A stretch of DNA of 64,000 nucleotides from Epiperipatus broadwayi (GCA_028023455.1 JAQFVV010006450.1:597501-661500), one strand, 5' to 3'. Numbered from the stretch's first letter, positions 36,508 through 48,100 are shown. Program-made: numbers and translations. The notes: generated by a model not told the origin, from the letters alone.

Positions 36508-37587
36508 AAATATTAACTTCAGTGGTTGTCTTATAAAATAATTAACAAATAATAGAATGGATAATTATAAATAATGAATAAATGCAATATATATTGAAGG
36601 TTACACTATTAGTGTATTTGGGATATGAAACAAATGAAGCTTCAAAAGAATATTCAGAAGAATATTAGAAAGTAGATGAATTGCAAAAAAATACATTTAA
36701 TATTGAACTGAGTGAAATAATTTGAGTTGCAAGCACTAGAGTACAGGAATGAAATAGTTATTGAAATAGAAGAATGGCAGGTTATATGCTGTAAAGAGTT
36801 TTTATAGTTTATGATGCATCTATTAAATTGAGTTACTTGAATAAATTATATTACAGATGTGGAAAGCAATAACTTAGTAATCTCAGTCTACATTAGACAG
36901 ATAATATATGGATATAAAAGTTGTTAAAGAAAGTCGTTTTTTTTTAATATATCCTGCTATCAAACAATGTCCCTTTGGGGAAAAAAGTATTTTTGGATGC
37001 ATTTAAAAATAGATTATCTAATGTTTTTGTGTATTTGTTAAGATAATATATTTTGATTTTTTTTTATGAATTGTCTTTCAAAATTAAAATAGAAAATAAA
37101 TATATATGTGTGTGTATTAAAGCATTTTCAAATAAAATAAATGTTTTGAATATTTGCCTTTAAAAAAAAGTGTAAAACTTCAAAAATAAAGTAAATAATT
37201 AATGTAATAATTTTGTGAAATGAAAACTATTAATAAGTACTAATTATAATATTAAATTTTAAAAACAGGTACTTATTGTTTTTGTGAAATTGTATCCAGA
37301 ATATATATATTTAAAAATCACAAAAATAGAAATTGTTCTCTATTTTTCAAAAAATAAGGGATTTTTCCTTTTTAAAAATAGGCATAATACAAAACTTCAA
37401 ATATGTGGGAAATAATCCAGCTTCAAAGAAAATATTAAATAAATTAACAAGATCAAGTATAGAAAACGATTTATTTTCTTTACATTTTTGGTGTTAAACT
37501 ATTCAATCCATCTGAATGAATAATATTTAAATGATCAATTATGTAAAACAACTGAAATTTAGTAACCTCCGTATATATAAAAATGCA
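36508..37587. other. AT-rich stretch, nothing recognised
   Basis: Simple AT-rich DNA with a TGTGTGTG tract near 37108. No ORF above 60 codons. Confidence 0.5.
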
Positions 37588-37692
37588 TATAGCTTTATTC
37601 ATCAGTTGTTCATAAGAAGCTCAATCTCAGAATTGAACCTGGGACCTTCCAATCCCACACATTGGATGCTCTAACAACAGTGCACACCATTT
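37588..37692 (-). repeat. tRNA-like SINE, family B-like
   Basis: On the minus strand GTGCACTGTTGTTAGAGCAT, CCAATGTGTGGGATTGGAAG, then GTCCCAGGTTCAATTCTGAG (B box) and a tail CTTCTTATGAACAACTGATG followed by AATAAAGC. The AATAAAGC ending recalls the AATAAAGCC ending of the copy at 7901. GC is higher than the surroundings. Confidence 0.5.
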
Positions 37693-39894
37693 ACGGCCCT
37701 TCTGTTTATGGAAAAGGGCTTAAGAAGCAAATGATAAATCTTGATTTGATATACTGTTTATTGGCACATATGAAAAAAAATTAACAAATCAGGAATATAT
37801 TTTTCATTAGTTTGAATTTCCATCAAATTGCCATTGTGTTTTATAAATTTAATTTGCTTTGACAAAGTTTTCTATATTAAAGGATTAATCAGGTTTCATT
37901 TCAGAGAAATATTTTTAATAATAAATTTTTTTTTTGATAGTATTGAAATTTTAATTTCCTGATATCAGATTTAATTTCAGTATTTAATTTTTAAAAATTT
38001 ACTAAATCTTTTCTATTGTAACAGTCAAGTTTGTACATTCGCGTAACAGAATTCAGAATCCAAGCAAAAAAGACCAAAGCTGACCAGACTAGGACTGTGA
38101 CATCCTAAGTCCGACCACACTTCAACTCGTAAGCCAGGATTCCAAGACTCAAGACCCTACGAATGACCACCTTGAAATTACATGTAGTATACCTCTTTCC
38201 ACACGGCCGACATAGGTCATGGAGATGCAATAAGACTCTGATAGTTAAAAGAGAGGTTCTTAATTGACTAAAATATATCACTAATCTAATTTAACTTAAT
38301 GCATAGTTTTCACATATATAGACTATAAATAATAATGAGAATTGGATTGAATTAGATTAATAACGAGACAGAGAACGAAATACATTAAACTAATTATACA
38401 TTTATTTACAATTCTTATATCTTTCACTTATTTACAATTGGAATGACAATAATGTGCAGCATTTCAGCGTAGAATGTACGCAAACATTGGGTAATTCAAA
38501 ATAGCTTTACATAAATAATCATTAAATTTTCATAGATGGGTTTAACATGGACCAATCTTATGAATTGCTTTACAATTAATACATAATCAATCACTACGTT
38601 ATGTCTATAAATCTAGTTAAACCAAATCCTATTACATTTGTGGCTGTTATATAAATAATTACATTGAACTTTGATCATGAATTCATTTACTAAAAATACA
38701 ATATGACTTAATAACGAGCGCATAAACCAGCTCAAGTAACGATCGATCGAACATGGCTTTCAAGAGAAAATTTCAGAATGCTGAAAGCGTTATGTTAAGG
38801 TGGGAGAGTTGGCTGCATAAGATTTTACCAATGCGCTATGGCACAGGTAAACAATAATAGGGAAAGTCGCTCTGCGGATGGATGAAATAACTTCAGGGTT
38901 CTTGTGACAAACACCGGTACCCTGTAACCGATCGCAATGCTGCGTAAAAAGGAACATTGTGTCCAGAAATGGCGGGGGACTTACGTGCTAACCTGACCTT
39001 GGCTCAGGCTTCGCTACTGCTCTACCCTATAAGAGATGTGCTGGCAATGCCGTGGCTCCATCTTGATATACGTATATTACGTATAGCAGCAAAACAAGAA
39101 TAATTTTATAAAATAATATATCACATCCGCCAAGCAAAGAATAGTATATTTCATACTATGAAATACGAGACAATAGCATATTAGCTCTATCAAATTGGGA
39201 CCAACTCTTGTGTAGCCTGATAATAAATGTCTATGCTACTAAAGGGAATATTAATACATCTGTACTTTGACATGCTCGATCTATTAAGTTACTTATAGAT
39301 AATAAATATTTAAGGAGGGAAAGTATATTTCTATGGAATTAAGAACTTAAATGACAAATATACTTATAAATATGATCAAGGCTAAATTTAATTCTAAATA
39401 AAACTATAAGGTTAAGTTTTTTAATAGTTGATTAACAGAGCCACATTTCACATATTAAATCATTTAAATAATAAAAAAATAGGATTTCGAAACAGCACAG
39501 AAAGTTGATGCTATAAACAAATTACACTAAGATTTTCAAATAATATCTTCTTAAAAAAATACATGAAATTAAGTGCCTACTGTTTCAAAATATTGGCATA
39601 TGGAATATAAAAGCATTTAATTAAAATAATCAAAGAAATATAGACACAACCGCAGTGATATAACTTTAAACTAAATAATTTACTTTGAAGTGAATGGAAA
39701 ATATAAATAAGTTAGATTATTTAAACTTTAACAACATTAAATTTTGATAGCAATTGACATATTTAAAATATTAATTAAATGGATTTAAGTTTTGGTTACA
39801 TATTAGTTTTATAATTATTTTAAAAAGAGAGTTAGCTAACTTATATAGAAATTCACAGAGCTCTGCGGTTTGAAAAAATAAAATGGTACAGGTA

Positions 39895-40140
39895 TTATTT
39901 ATCTGGACTGCAAGTTCTTGGCTGTATGTTTGGTGAGTTTGACTGGGCGGCTGGTGGTATCATCTTTCCCATTCTGTGAAGCTTGTCTATTCTATCGGCA
40001 TGATGGTGGTTTAGGCATTTCGATGAGGGAAACCCCCATTCTCCCCGTGGAGTAACAGCAACAAAATGCCCGCTTTTAACCGGACATGTTAAACATTTAA
40101 CAAACATGGAGACTGGCTGCAATTCTCTCTCAAAATATGG
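39895..40140 (-). CDS. Unrecognised coding-like frame with Cys/His pattern
   Basis: An open frame of about 82 codons up to a TAA, with mixed composition unlike the Phe/Ile/Lys-rich chance frames around it. It includes PYFERELQPVS, MFVKCLTCPVKSGHFVAVTP, RGEWGFPSSKCLNHHHADRI and DKLHRMGKMIPPAAQSN. A C-x2-C pair is followed about 27 residues later by C-x2-HHH, which could ligate a metal. The upstream end is blocked by a stop seven codons before PYFE. It could be the last exon of a gene, a retroelement gag/ORF fragment, or a short ORF starting at the Met before FVKC. I do not recognise the family and assign no function. Confidence 0.35.
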   Translation of the reverse strand, partial: PYFERELQPVSMFVKCLTCPVKSGHFVAVTPRGEWGFPSSKCLNHHHADRIDKLHRMGKMIPPAAQSNSPNIQPRTCSPDK

Positions 40141-41011
40141 CTTCTTTTTTTGTTAAAACTACAGAGTATTTATATCTTTTCCTTATCGGAATCTATCGCC
40201 TCAAGACTCACTAAACGCAAAAATTTAATTAAATATTTTTCAATTTATAATCCAGATTTTTACAATCTTAGATAACTTATGTTAGAAACATTCCATAAGC
40301 TATTATTATAATTAAGATTTTTCGTTGCAAACAATGTCCAATTTAGATTTTAAATAACTTAATCTTATCTAAGGAGTTTTAATTAGTAAATTTTGAATTA
40401 GTTTTACTTTTTACTGATTCCAGGTGTGGTCATTAATGACACTTGTTTACAACCAGAAATCTTTTTAATTACTTGACCAGGTTTTATTTTTAATCTTACA
40501 TATAATAGAAACTCTTTTTATTTAAAAACAACCTTTTAACATTTTTTTAAAATGCAAAACTTTTTACATATTTATTTAAAATAATTTACAAACATATTTT
40601 GATATAGCTTTTAAATATATTTTTGAGAAACTTTTCCCTGAAATATATTTAAAGCAAGAAATCTTTTAACAATTTATTAGAAACATTTAATATTATTTTT
40701 AGATAATGGCTTTTCAATATTTTAAAATCATGTCTTTCTTCTATATAGCACAGATTATATATCCACATACGAAATTACAATATTAAACAACAAAATTAAT
40801 AATTTACTCTTAACTTAAATAATATAACGAACATTTTTAGAAATATTAAATAAATTTAGTACGCTATAATTTTACTAATCCTATCTAATTATAGCGTTGG
40901 TTCGCACGCAAATATATAATACTGTTTATACAGACGTGAGCTCATTTTAAATTTATTAACATTTAAATAGGTTCGAACTTAGCACAGATGAGTGTGTCAT
41001 TAGGTTTGATG

Positions 41012-41047
41012 GTGAAACGATAGGGGCTTGGAAAGTTATCGTTTCAC
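41012..41047. repeat. Hairpin GTGAAACGATA ... TATCGTTTCAC
   Basis: Perfect 11-bp arms (41012-41022 and 41037-41047) with a 14-base G-rich loop. It lies at the right edge of the CpG-rich block. Factor-binding palindrome or element end are both possible. Confidence 0.6.
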
Positions 41048-41088
41048 TATAAAGTATCAGTTATCCATGTAGAGCATCTTCAAATGTT

Positions 41089-41175
41089 TTTTTATATATG
41101 TCAAATGTGATGACCAGAAAGCGATCACAGGCCAGCTGTTTGGAAGGCAGCTATGCTAACCACTAGGCCACCAAC
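41089..41175 (-). mobile_element. tRNA-derived SINE, family A, copy 2
   Basis: Minus strand: GTTGGTGGCCTAGTGGTTAG, then GCTGCCTTCCAAACAGC, then a B-box-like TGTGATCGCTTTC and GTCATCACATTTGACATATA. It is flanked by a perfect 12-base target duplication TCTTCAAATGTT at 41077-41088 and 41176-41187. It lacks the first ~9 bases (TGTCAAGCA) of the other copies, so it is slightly 5'-truncated. The perfect duplication suggests a relatively recent insertion. Confidence 0.85.
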
Positions 41176-41187
41176 TCTTCAAATGTT

Positions 41188-42228
41188 GCTTGTCAATTTA
41201 ATACAAATAATTGATTTTGTAATGAAAGATTTACAAATATCCTGAAATTTTAAAAAGGAATAAATATCATTCAAAGCAAAAATACTATCCCAGTTCTGAT
41301 TATATAATAATTTTTTTAGTTTATTATAACATATAAATGAATATTTACCTGTTGTTGATAGTTAAATAATTTTAACAGTCTCAAAATGATCCAAAAATAA
41401 AAATTTAGGTAAAGATACTGACTTGATTAAATATTGATTGACAAAAATGAATTATATGTATAGGCTAAAAGATAGGTTAAAGCTATAATTATGCAGTAAA
41501 TTCAAATCCCATATGATAAATTCATGTAGATTATCACATAAATCTATATTCATATCATACTATAAGCACTACTGAAGATGAAGACTCAAATGACAGTACA
41601 TCAAGTTCAGCAATAAAATCTAGGATGACACGTAAACTATCTAATGCAACACTAGTAAAAAAAGACAGATAATTAAAATTAATATCTAATTTTATAAAAA
41701 CCATTACACCTCCAGAATATGAATGAATCCTTAGAGAAAGAATGCTTAAATATCCATACAGAATATATAAATGCCGCTCATTCATGAATATCATAAATAT
41801 CCACAAGAAAATTATTAAAATAAGCTTCAAGTTCATCTAAATTATCTCTAATACTTAGAGTATTTAAGGGGAAAATGTTAAAAGCAGATAGATCCTTCTT
41901 GAGAAAAACTATCAAGTCTCATTTTAGAGGCTAAACATCAGAAAGTTATTAACCTGATTTCATTTTTAACTCAAATACATGAAGAATTCAAATCATTCCT
42001 AACATAAATCATTCTATATAAAAGCCAAGCCTATATGTTCTCCCATTCTTTATTAGCCAACCACAGAAGATGCATAGTCTGTGAAATAATATATTGATTT
42101 ATATATAAACACATTGATTATTATTAGTAAAGTATATGGATTTTAGAACTAGTTATTTTTACTTGTGCTATAGGATTGCTGAGAGTCTTAAACCTCATAG
42201 AATGCATAGGAAGATATTTGATGAAAAT
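41188..42228. other. AT-rich stretch, possible decayed coding
   Basis: The 41560-41670 plus frame gives EDEDSNDSTSSSAIKSRMTR and KLSNATLVKKDR, polar and unlike chance AT text, possibly the N-terminal part of the LINE ORF1-like remnant that follows. The minus frame at 41555-41836 (93 codons) overlaps it and is hydrophobic. Neither is recognisable. Confidence 0.3.
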
Positions 42229-42440
42229 CTAAGATTGTGAGTGATAGACAAACATAGAGTTCCTTAGTTAATAAAGAATGATATTATGAAGATAAATAAA
42301 CCAAGACCTGTTATTGTCTAAAGTAATAGTTTAATTAAATGTTCTATTTATAATTTTGTGTGGAACAAAAAATTGAATGATTAAGTGAAGAAAGGAGAAA
42401 ATGTTAGGGCTTTTTGAGATTTGTCTTTGGAAGAGAAAAA
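42229..42440 (+). pseudogene. Possible LINE ORF1 (RRM-like) remnant
   Basis: A single frame with four stops reads DKHRVP, LIKNDIMKINKPRPVIV, NSLIKCSIYNFVWNKKLND, VKKGENVRAF and DLSLEEKNV. The order KPRPVIV, then a basic helix, then a DLSLE segment resembles the RRM-like domain of L1-type ORF1 proteins (RPRPIIVKF ... EDLS). No frameshift is needed across ~200 bp, which argues against chance. No RT follows in the same orientation before the RTE remnant at 45595. Confidence 0.4.
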
Positions 42441-42870
42441 TGTGAGTAAAAATTGAGTCATATATTAAGTAAATTAAGATAGGGAAATAAAATTTTGATT
42501 GACCATATTCATAGAAATACTGGTATTAATGAATGTGGTAATTATTAAGATGCTAAAATAAATTGGGTTAAGAGTAGGGCATTTAATTACTAATGCAATA
42601 GTGATCAACTATTATGGCTTAGTCATAGATATTATAAATTAGTTATCTGATCCAGTTTCAGTAGATGACATAATATATAAATACAAGACTTGTTATTCAG
42701 TAGAAAAAGTAGTCAAAACCTGAAGACTAATGAATGTATGTGATCAGGGCTTATAAACAAATAGGGGCTCAAAATACTTTCTTTTTCAAAGGCCCACAAT
42801 GTTATACAATATCTTAAGTAATAATAGAAATGAAAAGAATAGAAGAAAGCGAAGGTTGCCTAAGTGATGT

Positions 42871-42892
42871 GTGATTTCCAGTCCTTCATCAG
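42871..42892 (-). repeat. Weak CTGATGAAG...GGAAATC motif
   Basis: Minus strand CTGATGAAGGACTGGAAATC. It has the CTGANGAAG start of the motif at 21033 and 22622, but no good stem and GGAAATC in place of CGAAAC. Possibly a decayed relic. Confidence 0.2.
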
Positions 42893-45368
42893 GTGATAAA
42901 ATGATTTGTAAACTTATAAAACATTTTTTTTTTTTAAATATACGTTTATGTGTGTTCAGGTAAACCATTTTGAAGAATGCTCCAGTTTTTCATAAGATAA
43001 TATAATAATATGTAAAAATATGTAAATGCTCAGGTTTATATGTGTGCTTTTATAATTAAATTGTCGTCTTTGTTTTTGGATTTGTATGTGTTTGTATAAA
43101 TAGTGTATTGTTTTTATACATTTGTAATAAAATATGAAGATACTGTAGTATTGCATAACTCTAGGCTGTTATTATCAAACTTTTTTTTTCTTATCAGCTT
43201 TTAATAATCTAATTCTACTGGTTATAATTATTGTTTTTAGGAAGAAGGGGGAAAATTGTAATTAAATAGTAATTATATTACTAATTAACATAATAATTAT
43301 GTAAACTAAAAATTAAAAGATAACTAATATGTAAGTAATTAAAATTCTATTTGTTAGTCAATTAAAAATCATACAATTAGTTATTTTATATATTTTCATC
43401 AAAATATGTCTTATGTTGTAGATTATTATTATTTTTTTAAAATTGTAATTATCAGGATTTATGAATATGTATAAATTTACAAAGCATTAATATGAACAGT
43501 AAAAAAATATAAATAGAAAATTATAAATTTGTTAATTTACATACTTTTACTAAATTATCTGTTGATAATCTATGCGTGAGATATTGCTACTTTGTTAAAC
43601 AGTTATAATGCAAAGAGGTCTTTAGCATATTTTTATTCTATATTTAATAATAGTAATTAATCCATCTCACATCACTACTTATGAACCATCTATGCTAACA
43701 TGAATAATCAATGTATATCAGATGGTTGTGTTTTTTATTGATGATAGCCAAGAGACCGAACTTAATATGAGAATCTGTTTAGCATAGTGATGCAAAGTGA
43801 CATAATTATTGCTCTGATGTATAAATGTTAGAATGATGTAAAATAGAATCTCTTTTTATTGGTAGAATGATTAGAAATTAATAGCAAAGTAGAGGGTAAA
43901 GAATGACTATACTTAATAATAATTATCAAGGGAGGGTGACTGTTTTAAAGATGATTTTCGATGATGATGACTATACAAACCTATCTGTGAACCACAAATA
44001 AGTCCACACGTAGAACATTTTGACCAATTTTTCTGTTGTTTGATAATTTACAATGCAAACATATAAATATATATATATATATTAGTTTTGTCTATTTTTA
44101 CGTTTCATTAGTATTAATTTTATGCAAACATTTCAGCCAAAGAAGCCACTCAAGTCATTGTGAGGATAGTCACCTGTTCAATTTATTTATAAAATTAATT
44201 TTAAATAATTTGATGTGATTGAGATATTTATTATATTTTAATTTACAAGTGTCAAATTTTCTCCACTCACAACATTGACTTTTAGTTCAGTGCATTAATG
44301 ATTATTACTAATTATTTATTAATCTAGAGATTATCTTTAGCCCAGATAGAAATTTTAAATCTCAGTTAAAGATTAATAAATCTGTTTTTAAATTATACAT
44401 AAACATTTGAATTTACTCAAGTTCAGCTCTCTTTTTTTTTTATGTGTGGTATCTTTAACCTTTAGCTATCTAATTTTTTTTGAGAACACCTAGTGACTGG
44501 TTTGAATAATATCCCATATTTTTATTTGATCAAATTTACCTTTATTCTTTATTATATTTTCAGAGATGTTGAATTATTTGTTAAAATACATGGTTACAAA
44601 CAAATATTATTTTAAAAAATATTGTTATAACTTTGCAAATATAAAAAAAGATTATTAAAGTGAAATATATAATAAAATTGATAAGAAAATAACTCTTTCA
44701 TATTTGTGGTTATGGCAGTCTGGTAATAAAAATGTTAAATGTAACAAATCAAAATTGTTTTAACTTACTTTGTAAAGCCCAATGAATTTTGATCAGACTT
44801 CTTAAAGCTAACAAAATTTTATTTAAAATTAAGCAATATGAATGTATTTTTATTAACTAATTACATGTTGCTGCCATATAGTATTGATTTAAAAATCTCT
44901 TTCTAATTACATTATTCTTCTTTAAAAAAACAACAACACTATTTTTGTAAAAAAAAATAATCATAAATATGTAAACAAACTATGAAAAATGTGTTTTCAT
45001 TTTTGAAATCTAATAGGAGAATAAATAAGCCCCAAATCTTTCCTAAACACAGAGAGAATCAGAAGCTACCAATCAGCAATATTGTTGACTCCTTTGAAAA
45101 AATATGTTTGTATGATACTGATATCTTTAGAACTTGTTTTGAATTAATAAATCACTGTTATTTTTGTCTGTTTTTGTCATTAAATAAATGCAAAACCAGA
45201 GATAATATGAAAGATAGCCATAGGAGAGTGATTTAAAGCCAAAGCATAATGGCACCATCTTATATTTCAGGGAGAAACCTGGTCATGTGAAAGATTAAAA
45301 TATATTTTAAATTTTCAGTTAATCACATTCTTGAAACATCAAAATGACAATATCTTACCAAATACTTG

Positions 45369-45393
45369 TCCGTCCGTCCGTCCGTCCCCCCCC
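45369..45393. repeat. (CCGT)n-C8 simple repeat
   Basis: Several uninterrupted CCGT units followed by a C-run. Its CpGs stand out in a CpG-poor region. Confidence 0.9.
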
Positions 45394-45594
45394 ACTAAAA
45401 ATCCAATCAGAGACAGTGAATGTTAGATAAACCAGATTAGGAGCAAACAAGTTTCTTTTATGAAAATAAATCATAAGGCATATAAAAAAAAAGATGTTTC
45501 ATATTTGGTTTGTAATAAAATTGCATTAGTAATAATATATCTTGTTGGAAATAAGTAAATAGACCTTATTGTATGTATTTATTTTTTACTCTTT

Positions 45595-46445
45595 TCAAGG
45601 ACACCACATTTATGGATTAAACAGGGAATTTAAGGAAATAAAAAGTAGTGATTATTTAAATCATGTAGATTTGCAGAAAATGTAGTTGTTTTTGCAATGA
45701 ATACTTCAAAGCATGGGAAATGCTGCAAGAGTTATTAAATAAAAGTAAGAAAGTAGGACTAAGGATGAATACTTAAAAGGCTAAAATAGTATTTAATGAT
45801 TTTTCTTAATGAATAAAGTCAAGCAAAATTAAAAGGCTAAAAAGTATTTAATGGATTTTCTTAAAAGGACAAAAATTCTAATCATGAATTAAAACAAATT
45901 AATAATGACAAATATTTTAGATTATTAATACAAATGGAAAGGTACTGGATGAAATTAATCATAGAATTAAACTTAAATGGAATACTTTTGGTAGAAATAA
46001 TTTAATATTAAAAGGAATTAGGTCTATTTAAAAAGGATTTTTAATAGCTGTGGTTCACCAGTCTTTAATCATGTATCTGAGACTTGGATATTTAGCAGAA
46101 GACATTTCAGACCATTTAACAGAGTATGGAGACATATATGTTAGAAGTAATAAAAATAAGTAAAAACAAAATACATGATTGAGAGAATAAACAAAGTGTC
46201 ACTGACATCAGTGAAATAATTAAGACTGAAATGTAGCTGGTCAGAAAATATTGCCAAAAGAGATTATAATAGATAATGATTTGAAATCTTAAAGTGAATC
46301 ACAAGAGATTGTAAAAGACTTAGAAAGTACCACAAATGGATAGATAAACTGAGGAAGTTTGCTGGTGTTATGTAGAGCAGAGAGGCTAGGGATCAGAGAA
46401 ACTGGATTAAACTTGGAGAGATCATCTTGTAGTGGATTAATAATG
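45595..46445 (+). pseudogene. Degenerate RTE-clade LINE, RT C-terminal half
   Basis: RFAENVVVFAMNTSK (45667-45711) corresponds to the RT FADD motif, with the two catalytic Asp changed to Glu and Asn. Further downstream in shifting frames come KRLKSI, INNDKYFRLL, SETWIFSRRHFRPFNRVWRH (46078), ENKQSVTDISEIIKTEM, and finally a degraded end with KWIDKLRKFAGVM and REARDQRNWIKLGE (46334-46425). This is the usual order of RTE-type elements: FADD, LG segment, ETW, membrane-less basic end with W-x-K. Many stops and frameshifts. A 35-base duplication lies inside at about 45776-45810 and 45830-45865. The 3' end is followed by a GAT-rich tail and then a SINE. Confidence 0.7.
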
Positions 46446-46469
46446 GTCGAAATTGATGATGGTAAAGTT

Positions 46470-46567
46470 TTTTTTATATTTATGTCTAGGCATCACCCGG
46501 GAGGTGAACACCGGGACAACTGCTTACAAAGCAGCTATGCTAGCCACTAGGCCACCAACGCTTGACA
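46470..46567 (-). mobile_element. tRNA-derived SINE, family A, copy 3
   Basis: Minus strand: TGTCAAGCGTTGGTGGCCTA, GTGGCTAGCATAGCTGCTTT, GTAAGCAGTTGTCCCGGTG, TTCACCTCCCGGGTGATGCC and an A/T-rich tail. A 9-base target duplication GGTAAAGTT flanks it at 46461-46469 and 46568-46576. It inserted into or just beside the 3' tail of the RTE remnant. The chance frame at 46359-46550 runs through LINE and SINE and is not a gene. Confidence 0.85.
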
Positions 46568-46704
46568 GGTAAAGTTGTGATTATTTTGCACTAGATCACA
46601 AATATCTTGTACTTGATTAAAACAATATACACACTAAGTATTTATTTCAGTAATGCACATTATTGCTAGTGTACGGTAACAAAGTATTATTTATTTTATA
46701 TATA

Positions 46705-46785
46705 TGGATTGAATTTAGAGAGATTTTCATCCGGTTGTGAATTGATAATGGTTGATGATGATGATGATTATGATGATGTATGTTT
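46705..46785 (+). mobile_element. 5'-truncated RTE 3' tail with (GAT)n
   Basis: GGATTGAATTTAGAGAGATT, then TTGTGAATTGATAATGG and a GATGATGATGATGATT tail. The first part aligns with 46405-46465 at the end of the RTE remnant (GGATTAAACTTGGAGAGAT, GATTAATAATGG, GATGATGG). Ending in GAT/ATG repeats is typical of RTE 3' ends. It is either a second truncated insertion or a duplicated tail. Confidence 0.55.
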
Positions 46786-47833
46786 CTTATTTTTTATGTT
46801 TATATTACACAAATAGCTGAATGATTATTAATCATTTTTTATTGTATTAGAAATTATTATATTTTTTTGTAAGTCTTGGAATGAGATTTTCTGTCTACAT
46901 AAAATATAAATATATCAATGATATTTTTTAAGTAAATAGGAAGTGCCCCATCTTCTTATGCTTTCATTTTTTTTTTACACGTGTCATTGATCTGTTTATT
47001 TTTTGAATTTTTAGAATGCACACTTCTCAGTATTTCAGTCACATGATATTGACATTAAACAAATTGTACATAGTTTTTTTTTAGTATCAATATTATACAT
47101 ATTCGAAATAACTGTTCTCTTAGTTTAATGCAGTAATCAGTGTAAGAAACTTGAAAGTTAAGGAGTCCTGAATCAAAATTCAACCTGTCATTTCTGTTTC
47201 TCAAATTTAATATGACTACCAGAATGACACATATTTAAATTTTTTGATTATATGATAAATAAATAAGTCTAAATTAAGGGAGACAGTATGCTAATTCTAA
47301 AAATTCTAAAATATAAACATATTGGCATTTATCTGACCAATCCATTCAGGACTAAGTGAGAAATGCAAATCATTAACCTGTTTATATGGATTTTTTTTTT
47401 AACTAGTTGAAAAAAAAATGTAATTACACATTGATTTTGAAATTCTGGAGTTTACATGCAAAACTGCTATTTACTTTTTGTATGGGTGCATATTTAAGTA
47501 AATTGATCTCATTTTGTGTTAGGTTTAGCTCATTTTTCTGAGATGTATTAAACACATTAGCATTGGATTAACCTTTTAATCTTTATTCATTAAATTTTTT
47601 TAGGTTATCTTTTAATAGGCAGAAGTCATCTCTAGCAACACATTTTAGATTAATGTTTTTCTGAAGTTTTGCGCTAATGATATTTTAGTTGTATTTTTAT
47701 ATTGGACTATTTTCATCATCTAATATTAAGTATTGAATGTCTTTAGAAAAATTTAACTTTTATTTAAATATTCTAATTGCATTCAACTATTAGTAATAGC
47801 ATGCAGGTTACTATATTCACCATGTTTTAAGAT
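46786..47833. other. AT-rich stretch with a weak tRNA-like relic
   Basis: At 47122-47190 TTTAATGCAGTAATCAGTGT, AACTTGAAAGTTAAGGAGTC and GAATCAAAATTCAACC align with the relic at 5009-5070. Otherwise nothing. Confidence 0.4.
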
Positions 47834-48100
47834 ATTACTCTCCTCTCATCTTTTGGTGGTGTTGGTCTGACCAATGACAGTTATAGCTTGAGATTTGACC
47901 CTGAACCCTTAGATTCTTGAACATTGAATTTTAAGATAACCTTAAAATTCAAGAATCTAAGGATCCATGTTCGATTCCCATGCTAGTATTGCTGGTTAGA
48001 GTGTCACTTTAAAATTTAATAAGAATTTTAAGGTTCCGGGTTCTATTCCCATACTAGTACTGTCACTGGTCAGGCCTGCAATACCTGGAGAAGAGAGAAT
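47834..48100. mobile_element. Fold-back of a tRNA-like SINE (family C) with a tandem dimer
   Basis: Plus strand has two box-B-bearing units, GTTCGATTCCCATGCTAGTA at 47969 and GTTCTATTCCCATACTAGTA at 48040, period 71 bp, the size of a tRNA. An A-box-like GCTGGTTAGAGTG at 47991 lies between them. The left part 47834-47935 is the reverse complement of this unit: GGTCTGACCAATGACAGT on the left matches ACTGTCACTGGTCAGGCC on the right (48059-48076). The axis is near 47938, where TTGAATTTTAAG meets CTTAAAATTCAAG. This suggests an inverted tRNA-dimer SINE or two back-to-back insertions. Confidence 0.6.

Larger units (their letters stand above)
38018..41060. other. CpG-rich block, possible LTR-type or regulatory region
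   Basis: Opens with TGTAACAGTCAAGTTTGTAC and the TGTAAC-type start seen again at 59292. CpG words are dense at 38740-39080 (AACGATCGATCGAACATGG, ACACCGGTACCCTGTAACCG, AAATGGCGGGGGACTTACG), unlike the CpG-poor bulk of the window. A 39895-40140 minus frame lies within. It ends near a hairpin at 41012-41047. A minus-strand tRNA-like segment (GTGCCATAGCGCATTGGTAA) is seen at about 38830-38845. I cannot decide between a young, still CpG-rich insertion and an unmethylated host region. Confidence 0.35.
42441..45590. other. AT-rich stretch, no gene
   Basis: Minus frames at 42786-42968 and 42956-43156 and plus frames at 44036-44218 and 44982-45236 have no recognisable domain. A (TA)n tract is at about 44067-44082, a GATGATGATGA tract near 43961 and a (CCGT)n tract at 45369. 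Confidence 0.45.

Noticed and set aside
43958-43970. GATGATGATG tracts at 30065, 43958 and 56144 as RTE tails
   Set aside because: No RTE-like sequence could be aligned upstream of them; simple repeats alone are not enough.
46359-46550. Plus-strand frame of 63 codons
   Set aside because: It reads through the end of the RTE remnant and the antisense of a SINE, so it is a composite chance frame.
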